This document shows positions 36,630 through 45,680 of a stretch of DNA of 64,000 nt, piece by piece. The DNA is from Gulosibacter sediminis. GTDB taxonomy: Bacteria; Actinomycetota; Actinomycetes; Actinomycetales; Microbacteriaceae. The stretch's first letter is position 1. Each line of letters opens with the position of its first letter. The notes under the pieces were generated by a model that did no database searches, was not told the DNA's origin, and saw nothing but the letters and a program-made list of their open reading frames with translations. Made by a program: the position numbers and the translations under genes. Where the stretch lies: positions 2,294,001-2,358,000 of the forward strand of contig NZ_CP097160.1 of NCBI RefSeq assembly GCF_023370115.1. Reading direction: 5' to 3'.

Positions 36630-37090
36630 CGGAATCACCTCCCATCGGTGACTGCAACAGTGCGTATTTATATACTACGGTTTTCCAAGCCAAAGTCAAT
36701 ATTTTTAGTAGTTATGTTCGAAGCTGGCCCCCAGGTTTCCAGATTCTGGCACCTACCGCAGCGAGCGGTCGGCGCCGGTTCCCCAACGCAGCTTCATTGT
36801 CACCCGAGCCACCGACACAACTGTGACGCCCTCGACACGACGGTGGCTGCGAGCCCCAGCCACCGACTCAGGCCACGAGCGGCAGGTCATTGCCCCAGCC
36901 GCTCATGTCCTGCGCCAAGTGACCTGCACGACTAACTGCTCTGAAACACCGATGACTTACTCGCCTCCACCAGCGCAACCATCGATCGACGACCGCCAAC
37001 TCGCCCCCGACCCCACACGCATCCGTCACCGAGCCGCCAGACACAGCCAGCAGCTCAGCCTCCGCCACCTGACCAACCTGACCAGCGGCC

Positions 37091-37153
37091 AACGGCTAAC
37101 GGCTAACGGCTAACGGCTAACGGCTAACGGCTAACGGCTAACGGCTAACGGCT
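37091..37153. repeat. Nine tandem copies of AACGGCT
   Basis: A perfect 63-bp array of the 7-mer AACGGCT, with a diverged lead-in copy (CGGCCAA). TAA occurs in all three forward frames within the array, so it cannot be coding on this strand. It lies about 110 bp upstream of the pirin start. Confidence 0.95.
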
Positions 37154-37163
37154 AGACAGCACT

Positions 37164-37184
37164 ACCTGCAACCTGCAACCTGCA
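37164..37184. repeat. Three tandem copies of ACCTGCA
   Basis: A second heptanucleotide array 10 bp after the first, perfect for 21 bp, followed by degenerate ACCAACAACCAA. It lies 80 bp upstream of the pirin ATG. Confidence 0.9.
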
Positions 37185-37263
37185 ACCAACAACCAAACTG
37201 GCGCGACCCACCGCATCCTGGGCACAATGGGCCAAGACCCCACTCCCCAAGTCAGGTGACTCG

Positions 37264-38259
37264 ATGACGAATCTCGACCAGCGGCCCGAGCTCGAACTGC
37301 TCGAGCCGGGCCAGCCCTGCACCGAAATCGAGGTGCTCGAGCCGCGCCTCGTGCCGCTCGGCGGTGTGCGCGCGATGACCGTCTATCGCACCCTGCCACA
37401 GCGCCAGCGCTCGCTCGTCGGCGCCTGGTGCTTCGCCGACCACTACGGCCCCGACGATGTCGGCGACACCGGCGGGATGTTCGTGCCCCGGCATCCGCAC
37501 ACCGGCCTCGCGACTGTCTCGTGGCTGTTCACCGGCTGCATCGAGCACCTCGACTCGGGCGGCAACGCTGCCGCCGTCGTGCCGGGCGAGCTCAACCTCA
37601 TGATCGCGGGCCGCGGCGTCACCCACCAGGAGCTCTCCGACCACGCCACGACGACGCTCCACGGCGTGCAACTCTGGTATGCACTGCCCGAGGCAACGCG
37701 CTTCGGCGAGAACGAGTTCGTGCACTACGCGCCCGAACCTGTCGAACTGCCAGGCGCATCCGCCCGTGTGTTCATCGGCTCGCTGTTCGGCTCGACCTCT
37801 CCGGTCGAAACGCGCACGCCCGAGCTCCTCGGCGCCGAGCTCCTGCTCGACCCGGATGCGACGCTCACGGTTCCCGTACGGCGCGAGTTCGAACACGGGG
37901 TGCTGGCGGAGGACAGTGAGATCAGCGTCAACGGCACGCCAACCGCGCACCGCGAGCTCGCCTACGCGCCCACCGGCGCCGACACCCTCACAGTCACCGC
38001 GGGGCCGGCAGGAGCCCGCATCGTGCTGCTCGGAGGCGTGCCGCTCGGCGAACGGATTCTCATGTGGTGGAACTTCGTCGGTCGTAATCACGAGGAGATC
38101 GTCGAGATCCGCCGCCGCTACCAGGCCGAGCTCGGCTTCGAGCCCGCGGACCCGCAGGATGCCGGCAAACGCCCGCTCTTCGGCGACTTCCCCGACGGCC
38201 AACCCGATCCGCTGCCGGCACCGCCACTGCCCATCACGCGCCTCAAGCCGCGCGAGTAG
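37264..38259 (+). CDS. Pirin family protein
   Basis: A 331-residue bicupin. N-terminal cupin with metal ligands in PRHPHTGLATVSWLFTG, the E of EHLDSGG and the H/E of GVTHQE; pirin C-terminal domain including LGGVPLGERILMWWNFVGRNHEEI. The pirin metal set H-H-H-E is intact, so quercetin-type dioxygenase or redox-sensor activity is possible. A CAGGTGA precedes ATG. Followed 1 bp later by map. Confidence 0.9.
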   Translation: MTNLDQRPELELLEPGQPCTEIEVLEPRLVPLGGVRAMTVYRTLPQRQRSLVGAWCFADHYGPDDVGDTGGMFVPRHPHTGLATVSWLFTGCIEHLDSGGNAAAVVPGELNLMIAGRGVTHQELSDHATTTLHGVQLWYALPEATRFGENEFVHYAPEPVELPGASARVFIGSLFGSTSPVETRTPELLGAELLLDPDATLTVPVRREFEHGVLAEDSEISVNGTPTAHRELAYAPTGADTLTVTAGPAGARIVLLGGVPLGERILMWWNFVGRNHEEIVEIRRRYQAELGFEPADPQDAGKRPLFGDFPDGQPDPLPAPPLPITRLKPRE

Positions 38260-38260
38260 C

Positions 38261-39040
38261 ATGGGCAATCACATGATCGAGTTGCTCTCCCCCACCGAAA
38301 TCGCCCTCGGCGCCGACACCGGTGCCCTCGTCGCCGACATCCTCCACACCGCGAAGGCGCGCGCGAAGGTCGGCACGAACCTGCTTGAGATCGACGCACT
38401 CGCGCGCGACATGATGCTCGCCGCGGGCGCCGAGTCTTGCTACGTCGACTACGAGCCGTCGTTCGGCGAGGGCCCGTTCGGCTACTACATCTGCACCTCG
38501 GTGAACGACGCAGTGCTGCACGGCAAGCCGCACGACTATGCGCTGCGCGACGGCGACCTCCTCACACTCGACCTCGCGATCTCGCTGCAGGGCGTCGTGG
38601 CGGATGCGGCGATCAGCTTCTTCATCGGTACCCCGAGTCCAGAGGGCCAGGCGCTCATCGAGGCGACCGAGCGCGCCCTGGACGCGGGCATCGAGGCAGC
38701 ACAGCCGGGCGGCCGCATCGGCGACATTGCGCACGCGATCGGCACCGTCCTGCAGGGCGCAGGCTACCCCGTGAACCTCGAGTTCGGCGGCCACGGCGTC
38801 GGCTCAACCATGCACCAAGACCCGCACATCCCGAACTGGGGCAAGGCGGGTCGAGGCTGGAAGCTGCGCCCGGGCATCCTGCTCGCGATCGAGCCCTGGG
38901 CGATGCTCGACACCGCCGAGCTCGTCACCGACGCCGATGGCTGGACCCTGCGCAGCGCCACAGGCTGCCTGACGGCCCACACCGAGCACACCGTGGCGAT
39001 TACCGAGGACGGCCCGCGCATCCTCACGCTGCCCCGTTAG
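38261..39040 (+). CDS. map: Methionine aminopeptidase type I
   Basis: A 259-residue M24A metallopeptidase (start ATG 38261; 38273 is an alternative giving MIELLSPTEI). Substrate His and metal ligands: VNDAVLHGKP, D in LLTLDLAISLQGVVADAA, H in GGHGVGSTMHQDPHIPNW, E in LLAIEPWAML and E in AHTEHTVAI. Removes N-terminal Met in the cytoplasm. The one-base gap after pirin indicates cotranscription. A second, housekeeping Map next to the ribosomal cluster is expected elsewhere. Confidence 0.92.
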   Translation: MGNHMIELLSPTEIALGADTGALVADILHTAKARAKVGTNLLEIDALARDMMLAAGAESCYVDYEPSFGEGPFGYYICTSVNDAVLHGKPHDYALRDGDLLTLDLAISLQGVVADAAISFFIGTPSPEGQALIEATERALDAGIEAAQPGGRIGDIAHAIGTVLQGAGYPVNLEFGGHGVGSTMHQDPHIPNWGKAGRGWKLRPGILLAIEPWAMLDTAELVTDADGWTLRSATGCLTAHTEHTVAITEDGPRILTLPR

Positions 39041-39095
39041 CGGGCCGCCGCGAGCCTGACGTGCCTGCGTGCCGGCGCGGGGCCGAGCTGCATCG

Positions 39096-39653
39096 CTAGC
39101 CGTGCGCGACCGCATCCTCATAGCCGTCGCCCCAGTCGCTCTCGACGAACTCGACCAGCGCATCCACCGACTCGTGGAAGCTCTCGAGCGGGAAAATCGG
39201 GAACGTGTTCTTCGCGAGAAACCCCTCGTGCGTCACGTCGAGCCAGTCGTAGGTGAGCGAGACGTACGTCGACTCGGCGTCACGCGGTTCGAGCGTCCAC
39301 GTCCACCGGTGCCCGATCGGAGGGTAGCCCTCGGTCGCCGGCTTCCAGGCGATCGCCGCGTTCTTTTCGAGCCGCGTCACGTGGTTCACCATGCGATACG
39401 CGCCGCCCATCTTCGGCGAGGACATGTTCATCGTGAAGGTGTCGCCCACCTGCGTGATCGGGTCGGCCGACGACGGGTCGACGCTCACAATCATCTCTTT
39501 CGGGTCGAAGTCGATGTGCAGGGTGGGGTTGCGCACGACGTCAAAGATTTCAGCCGGGGTGGAGTAGGCGAGCTTGGTCACGGTGAGGCTGAGCTCGGGT
39601 TCGAGGTCAAACCGTTTCATGCGCGCGAGTCGCACGTCGTCGTGAGGTTCCAT
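39096..39653 (-). CDS. SRPBCC family protein
   Basis: A 185-residue START/polyketide-cyclase-like protein. Start ATG 39653 (MEPHDDVRLARMKRF) follows AAAGGA by 9 nt; a GTG at 39674 is in frame. The domain runs from LSLTVTKLAYSTPAEIFDVV to the helix ESFHESVDALVEFVESDW, with HRWTWTLEP in the sheet. These proteins bind hydrophobic ligands; no specific one can be named. A 22-bp dyad is just upstream. Confidence 0.78.
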   Translation of the reverse strand: MEPHDDVRLARMKRFDLEPELSLTVTKLAYSTPAEIFDVVRNPTLHIDFDPKEMIVSVDPSSADPITQVGDTFTMNMSSPKMGGAYRMVNHVTRLEKNAAIAWKPATEGYPPIGHRWTWTLEPRDAESTYVSLTYDWLDVTHEGFLAKNTFPIFPLESFHESVDALVEFVESDWGDGYEDAVAHG

Positions 39654-39671
39654 ATGTGCCGTCCTTTGGTT

Positions 39672-39693
39672 CACGAATCACCATTGATTCGTG
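39672..39693. promoter_or_regulatory. CACGAATCA-CCAT-TGATTCGTG dyad
   Basis: 9-bp perfect arms with a 4-bp spacer, 19-40 bp upstream of the SRPBCC start and 60 bp after the tdk stop on the same strand. No T-run, so an operator is more likely than a terminator. Confidence 0.55.
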
Positions 39694-39750
39694 CCACATA
39701 GCGTACGGGGTGATGGCCTCACGAACACCTGATGATGCTCATGCAAGTAT

Positions 39751-40359
39751 TTATGCGTCGGCGACGTCGCTCGCGAGGCGCCCACCCGACTCGAGCAGGT
39801 AGCACTGGCCGCAGAGCGACTCGTAGGTGACCGAGCCGCCGTCGATCGCCACCTGGTCGCCCGCGAACGTGAACTTGCCGTCGACGTTGCGCGCATTGAA
39901 CACAGCCTTGCGGCCGCAGCGGCAGATCGTCTTCAGCTCTTCGACCGAGTGCGCGATCTCGAGCAGCCGACGGGCACCCGGGAACGCGAGTGTCTGGAAA
40001 TCGGTACGGATGCCGTAGCTCAGCACCGGGATGCCGTCGAGCACCGCGATACGAAACAGCTCGTCGATCTGCTGCGGGCTGAGGAACTGTGCCTCGTCAA
40101 CGAGCAGGCAAGCGATCGCGCCGCGCTCAGCCACGAGGCCGGCGAGGGCTTCCCTCGGGGACGCGCCGTCGTCGAGCAGGATGTCGACCTTGCGGTCCAT
40201 GCCGAGGCGCGACGAGATCGAGTCGGCACCCTTCGTGTCGAGGCGCGGCTTGAGCAGCACGACGGCCTGCCCGCGCTCCTCGTAGTTAAAGGCAGTTTGC
40301 AGCAGCGCCGTCGACTTGCCCGAGTTCATGGCGCCGTAGCGGAAATAGAGCTTGGCCAT
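39751..40359 (-). CDS. tdk: Thymidine kinase
   Basis: A 202-residue type II thymidine kinase. P-loop YGAMNSGKSTALL (about 9-21), Walker B CLLVDEAQFL with the catalytic Glu, LASSO region and zinc ribbon CRCGRKAVFNAR ... SLCGQCYL. Salvages thymidine to dTMP. It follows udk by 2 bp, giving a mqo-udk-tdk unit. Confidence 0.94.
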   Translation of the reverse strand: MAKLYFRYGAMNSGKSTALLQTAFNYEERGQAVVLLKPRLDTKGADSISSRLGMDRKVDILLDDGASPREALAGLVAERGAIACLLVDEAQFLSPQQIDELFRIAVLDGIPVLSYGIRTDFQTLAFPGARRLLEIAHSVEELKTICRCGRKAVFNARNVDGKFTFAGDQVAIDGGSVTYESLCGQCYLLESGGRLASDVADA

Positions 40360-40361
40360 GC

Positions 40362-41015
40362 TTACTCCTCACCGATGGTGCGGAGGGACTCGTGCGCGAG
40401 GCCGCGCAGGTTTGCGACGAGGCCGCCGGCGATCGTCTCCAGCGCGACCGAGTTGCGCCCACCCTCGGGCACGATGACGTCGGCCCAGAGCTTCGACGAC
40501 TCGACATAGCGCTCATGCATCGGCTTCACCGTCGCGAGGTACTGCGCCTCGACCGACTCGAGCGTGCGACCGCGCTCGAGCACGTCGCGCTTGATGCGTC
40601 GCAGGATGCGCACATCGGCGTCGGTGTCGACGTACAGCTTGAGATCGAAGCGGGCCCGCAGCGCCTCGTCGGCGAGCACGAGCACGCCCTCGACGAAGAT
40701 GATCGGCCGGCTGCACACCGGCACCGTGACGTCGGAACGATTGTGCTGCGCGTAGTCGTAGGTCGGCGATTCGACATCGCGACCCGCAAGCAGTTCGTCG
40801 AGGTGCTCCACCAGTAACGCATTGTCGAAGGCTTCGGGCGCGTCATAGTTCACGAGCACGCGCTCGTCGTAACTCAGCGCATCCTGTCGGTTGTAGTAGT
40901 TGTCGTGGAAAATCACCGCGGCATCGTCGGCGAACCGTTCGGCGAGGGCGCGCGTGAGCGCGGTCTTCCCGCTTCCTGATCCGCCGGCGATGCCGACAAC
41001 GAATGGCTGGCCCAA
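40362..41015 (-). CDS. udk: Uridine kinase
   Basis: A 217-residue nucleoside kinase. P-loop VGIAGGSGSGKTALT starts a few residues after the TTG start at 41015 (LGQPFVVG), which begins 1 base after the mqo stop; the frame is open further up inside mqo only by overlap. Other motifs: FHDNYYNRQD, TYDYAQHNR and FVEGVLVLADEALR, then DTDADVRILRRIKRD. Phosphorylates uridine and cytidine. No clear Shine-Dalgarno, consistent with coupling to mqo. Confidence 0.88.
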   Translation of the reverse strand: MGQPFVVGIAGGSGSGKTALTRALAERFADDAAVIFHDNYYNRQDALSYDERVLVNYDAPEAFDNALLVEHLDELLAGRDVESPTYDYAQHNRSDVTVPVCSRPIIFVEGVLVLADEALRARFDLKLYVDTDADVRILRRIKRDVLERGRTLESVEAQYLATVKPMHERYVESSKLWADVIVPEGGRNSVALETIAGGLVANLRGLAHESLRTIGEE

Positions 41016-41016
41016 G

Positions 41017-42510
41017 TTACGCGACGGGGGCGATGCCGAGCACCTTCGCGGTGTCGTTCTGCACCTGCTTGGCCAGCTCCGGCTTGTCGTTGAGCGTCTG
41101 GCCGTACGACGGCACGAGGTCGGTGATCTTCTCAGACCAGCTCGGCCACTGCTCCGGGAAGCAGCGCTCAAGCAGCGAGATCATCGCCGACGGGGCGACG
41201 GATGCGCCGGGCGAGGCACCGAGCAGGCCCGCGATCGAGCCGTCGGCCTTGGTGACCACCTCGGTGCCCATGACGAGCAGGTAACCCTTGCCCTTCGGGT
41301 TCTTCTTCATGACCTGCACGCGCTGACCGGCCGTGATGAGGCGCCAGTCTTCGCTCTTCGCCTCGGGGAAGAACTCGGCGAGCGACTCGAACTTCTTCGC
41401 CGGCGACGCGGCGAGCTGGCCCACGAGGTAGGTGACGAGGTCGAGGTTCGTGACACCAACGCCGAGGTAGGTCGGGATGTTGTCGACGCGCAGCGACTTG
41501 AACATGTCGAGCAGGGAACCCTGCTTGAGGTAGCGGGTGTTGAAGCCGGCGTAGGGGCCGAACATCAGCGAGGCCTTTCCGTCAACCACGCGGGTGTCGA
41601 GGTGCGGCACCGACATCGGTGGTGCGCCGACCGGAGGCATGGCGTAGACCTTCGCCTGGTGCTTCGCGACGACCTCGGGGTTGTCGGTGCGGAAGAACTC
41701 GCCCGAAATCGGGAAGCCACCAAACGCCTTAATCTCGGGGATGCCCGACTTCTGCAGCAGCGGCAGCGCGCCGCCGCCCGCGCCGACGAACACGAAGCGC
41801 CCGTGGGTGACGTTCTTGCGGCCCTTTTCGGCGCCGCTCGCGACCTTCGTCGCGACCTGCCAGACCCCATCCGGGCGCTGGCGGAGGTCGACAACCTCGG
41901 TGCCGAGGCGCACGACGGCGCCGTTCTCGATCGCTGCCTGGAAAAGCAGGCGCGTGAGCGAACCGAAGTCGACGTCGGTGCCCTGCTCGACGAAGGTCGC
42001 GGCGACCTTCTCGTCCTTCGCACGGCCGACCATGAGCGCGGGAGCCCACTCGAAGATCTGCGTGGGGTCGTCGCTGAACTGCATCGTCGAGAACAGCGGC
42101 TGTTCCTTGAGGATGTTCCAGCGGCGGCGGAGGAACTCGACGTTCTCTTCGCCGGTCACGAACGTCATGTGCGGCACGGGGTTGATGAACTTCGTGGGCT
42201 CGGGCAGCTGGCCGCGAGTCACGAGCGTCGACCAGAGCTGGCGCGACACCTGGAACTGCTCGTTGATCGTGAGCGCCTTCGAGATGTCGATCTTGCCGTC
42301 GGTCTCGGGCGTGTAATTGAGCTCGCACAGCGCCGAGTGGCCGGTACCCGCGTTGTTCCAGGGGCCGGACGACTCCTGAGCGACATCGTCGAGTCGCTCA
42401 ATGATCTTGATCGACCAGTCGGGTTCGAGTTCGTGGAGCAGTGTCGCCAGGGTCGCCGACATAACACCGCCGCCAATGAGGACAGCATCGTAGATCTTCG
42501 GGTTCGTCAC
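41017..42510 (-). CDS. mqo: Malate:quinone oxidoreductase
   Basis: A 497-residue FAD-dependent peripheral membrane enzyme oxidising malate to oxaloacetate with quinone. FAD-binding motif VLIGGGVMSATLATLL at about 10-25, SSGPWNNAGTGHSALCELNYTP, and VFVGAGGGALPLLQKSG, then GGFPISGEFF. Full length for the family. Together with DctA it supports growth on C4 acids. Confidence 0.95.
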   Translation of the reverse strand: MTNPKIYDAVLIGGGVMSATLATLLHELEPDWSIKIIERLDDVAQESSGPWNNAGTGHSALCELNYTPETDGKIDISKALTINEQFQVSRQLWSTLVTRGQLPEPTKFINPVPHMTFVTGEENVEFLRRRWNILKEQPLFSTMQFSDDPTQIFEWAPALMVGRAKDEKVAATFVEQGTDVDFGSLTRLLFQAAIENGAVVRLGTEVVDLRQRPDGVWQVATKVASGAEKGRKNVTHGRFVFVGAGGGALPLLQKSGIPEIKAFGGFPISGEFFRTDNPEVVAKHQAKVYAMPPVGAPPMSVPHLDTRVVDGKASLMFGPYAGFNTRYLKQGSLLDMFKSLRVDNIPTYLGVGVTNLDLVTYLVGQLAASPAKKFESLAEFFPEAKSEDWRLITAGQRVQVMKKNPKGKGYLLVMGTEVVTKADGSIAGLLGASPGASVAPSAMISLLERCFPEQWPSWSEKITDLVPSYGQTLNDKPELAKQVQNDTAKVLGIAPVA

Positions 42511-42594
42511 GTAACTACCTTACTCCCGGGCTTCGGCACGCTTTGGGTGCGCTATTCAGTTGGTGTGACCCGCGATTGTTCGCGGATGCGCTAA

Positions 42595-43731
<1,137 letters not shown>

Positions 43732-45003
43732 TTAGCGGCCGGTACCGGCGTAGACGACGGCCTCGGAGTCGCCGTCGAGACCAAACGCGGTGTGGATGAC
43801 GCGCGCGGCCTCGGGCACAACATCCGCATTCGTGATGATCGAGATGCGAATCTCGGAGGTCGAGATCATGTCGATGTTGATGCCCGCAGTCTTGAGCGCC
43901 TCGAAGAGCGTCGCCGAGACGCCGATGTTCGTGCGCATGCCCGAACCGACGAGCGAGACCTTGCCGATCTGGTCGTCAAAGCGCAGCGACTCGTAGCCGA
44001 GCGTCTCGTGGTTGCCCTCGAGCGCGCGCAGCACCTGCTCGGCCGAGGTCTTCGGCAGCGTGAACGAGATGTCGGTGACGCCGTCGTTCTGCGTCTGCAC
44101 GTTCTGCACGATCATGTCGATGTTCGCGCCCTGCTGGGCGACGATGTTGAAGATCGCGGCGGCCGAGCCCGGAACATCCGGAACACCGACGACGGTGATC
44201 TTCGCCTGGCTGAGGTCGTGCGAGACGCCGGCGATCGAGGCTTCTTCCACTGCGTACTCCTTAGAAGTTTCGGGGTTGTAGACGATGGTGCCGGGGTCGC
44301 TCGAGAACGACGAACGCACGACGAGCGTGACGCCCTGGCGGCGGGCGTACTCGACGGCGCGGATGTGCAGCACCTTCGCGCCGCTGCCCGCCAGCTCGAG
44401 CATCTCTTCGCTCGAGATGTGATCGATCTTGTGCGCCTTCGGCACGATACGCGGATCGGCGGTGAAAATACCGTCGACGTCGGAGTAAATTTCGCACTTG
44501 TCGGCGTCGAGGGCGGCCGCAAGCGCGACGGCGGTCGTGTCAGAGCCGCCGCGGCCGAGCGTCGTGATGTCGCGAGTGTCGCGGTTGAAGCCCTGGAACC
44601 CGGCGACGATCGCGATCGCACCCTCGTCGAGTGCCTCGCGCACGCGCACCGGCGTGACGTCGACGATGCGGGCGTCGCCGTGCTTCGCGTCGGTAATCAT
44701 GCCGGCCTGGCTACCGGTGTACGAGCGGGCGTCGTAGCCCATCGATTTGATCGCCATCGCGAGCAGCGCCATCGAGATGCGCTCGCCCGTGGTGACGAGC
44801 ATGTCGAACTCGCGGGGGTCGGGAATCGGCGTGATCTCGTGTGCAAGGTCGATCAGCTCATCGGTGGAGTCACCCATCGCCGAGACGGTGACGACCACTT
44901 CATTGCCGGCACGCTTCGTGTCGACAATGCGCTTCGCGACGCGGCGGATGCTTTCGGCGTCGGCAACCGACGATCCGCCATATTTCTGCACAATGAGGCT
45001 CAC
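43732..45003 (-). CDS. ask: Aspartate kinase
   Basis: A 423-residue aspartokinase. Kinase motif [15 protein letters not shown] at the N-terminus, [16 protein letters not shown], then [12 protein letters not shown], followed by two ACT domains (about 265-420) that bind Lys/Thr feedback effectors. As in Corynebacterium lysC, an internal start for a separate beta subunit is likely (candidate ATGs near residue 250), though I cannot prove it. First step of the aspartate pathway; ask-asd form a pair. Confidence 0.95.
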   Translation of the reverse strand: MSLIVQKYGGSSVADAESIRRVAKRIVDTKRAGNEVVVTVSAMGDSTDELIDLAHEITPIPDPREFDMLVTTGERISMALLAMAIKSMGYDARSYTGSQAGMITDAKHGDARIVDVTPVRVREALDEGAIAIVAGFQGFNRDTRDITTLGRGGSDTTAVALAAALDADKCEIYSDVDGIFTADPRIVPKAHKIDHISSEEMLELAGSGAKVLHIRAVEYARRQGVTLVVRSSFSSDPGTIVYNPETSKEYAVEEASIAGVSHDLSQAKITVVGVPDVPGSAAAIFNIVAQQGANIDMIVQNVQTQNDGVTDISFTLPKTSAEQVLRALEGNHETLGYESLRFDDQIGKVSLVGSGMRTNIGVSATLFEALKTAGINIDMISTSEIRISIITNADVVPEAARVIHTAFGLDGDSEAVVYAGTGR

Positions 45004-45081
45004 AGGGGCTCCCTTCCGCGCGGCTGCGCACCATCGGCCAGCTTAGCCGGTCGGATGCGCGTGGCGACGCTGTGGATACAG

Positions 45082-45678
45082 CTAAGAAATGACGCGTCGG
45101 CCCGCGAAGGCGCGCCCGAGCGTTACTTCGTCGGCGTACTCAAGGTCGCCGCCGACGGGCAGGCCGGATGCGAGGCGCGAGACCTTGAGGCCGACCGCTT
45201 TGAGTAGGCGGGAGAGATACGACGCGGTGGCGTCGCCCTCGAGGTTCGGGTCGGTCGCGATGATGACCTCAACGACGTCGCCCGTTTCGAGCCGCGGCAT
45301 GAGCCCGCGAATGTTGAGCTGATCGGGGCCAATGCCGTCGATCGGCGAGATCGCGCCGCCGAGCACGTGGTAGAGCCCCTCGTACTCGTTGGTGCGCTCG
45401 ATGGCGCCGACGTCCTTCGGTTCCTCGACGACGCAGATGAGCGAGCGGTCGCGGTTCGGGTCGCCACAAATGATGCAGACGTCCTGCTCCGCGACGTTGC
45501 CGCAGTACTTGCAGAACTTCACCTTGTCGCGCACCTCGAGCAGGATTTTCGCGAGCCGCGACACGTCAAAGTTCTGCGTCTGCACAATGTGGAACGCGAT
45601 GCGCTGCGCCGACTTCGGGCCGACGCCGGGCAGGCGCCCGAGCTCATCGATGAGGTCCTGAACAATTCCCTCGTACAT
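45082..45678 (-). CDS. recR: Recombination protein RecR
   Basis: A 198-residue repair protein. Helix-hairpin-helix [20 protein letters not shown]4 zinc motif [19 protein letters not shown], Toprim domain [14 protein letters not shown] with E, and Walker-like terminal [11 protein letters not shown]. Loads RecA with RecFO at gaps. It begins 2 bp after the dnaX stop, the conserved dnaX-recR pairing. Confidence 0.95.
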   Translation of the reverse strand: MYEGIVQDLIDELGRLPGVGPKSAQRIAFHIVQTQNFDVSRLAKILLEVRDKVKFCKYCGNVAEQDVCIICGDPNRDRSLICVVEEPKDVGAIERTNEYEGLYHVLGGAISPIDGIGPDQLNIRGLMPRLETGDVVEVIIATDPNLEGDATASYLSRLLKAVGLKVSRLASGLPVGGDLEYADEVTLGRAFAGRRVIS

Positions 45679-45680
45679 GC

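Larger units (their letters stand above)
36640..37263. other. Gene-free, AT-rich intergenic stretch with tandem repeats
   Basis: About 620 bp without a credible gene. The first 80 bp are AT-rich (TATTTATATACTACGG, ATATTTTTAGTAG), probably the HNH gene promoter. The middle part has lower coding regularity and only short frames with no domains. The last 180 bp carry two heptanucleotide repeat tracts listed separately. Confidence 0.6.

Noticed and set aside
36823-37113. 96-codon frame upstream of the pirin gene
   Set aside because: It ends inside the 7-mer array, has no recognisable domain and lacks a ribosome site.
37091-37184. Possible CRISPR array
   Set aside because: The repeat unit is 7 bp with no spacers and no cas genes are nearby; it is a microsatellite-like tandem repeat.
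34891-37263. Integrated element with att sites at tRNA-Pro
   Set aside because: No integrase and no second copy of the tRNA 3' end (CCTGTCATCCCGA) was seen downstream; kept only as a weak insertion hypothesis.
45004-45081. Lysine riboswitch before ask
   Set aside because: Only 78 bp separate ask and recR and no lysine-box structure is visible; feedback control through the ACT domains is sufficient.
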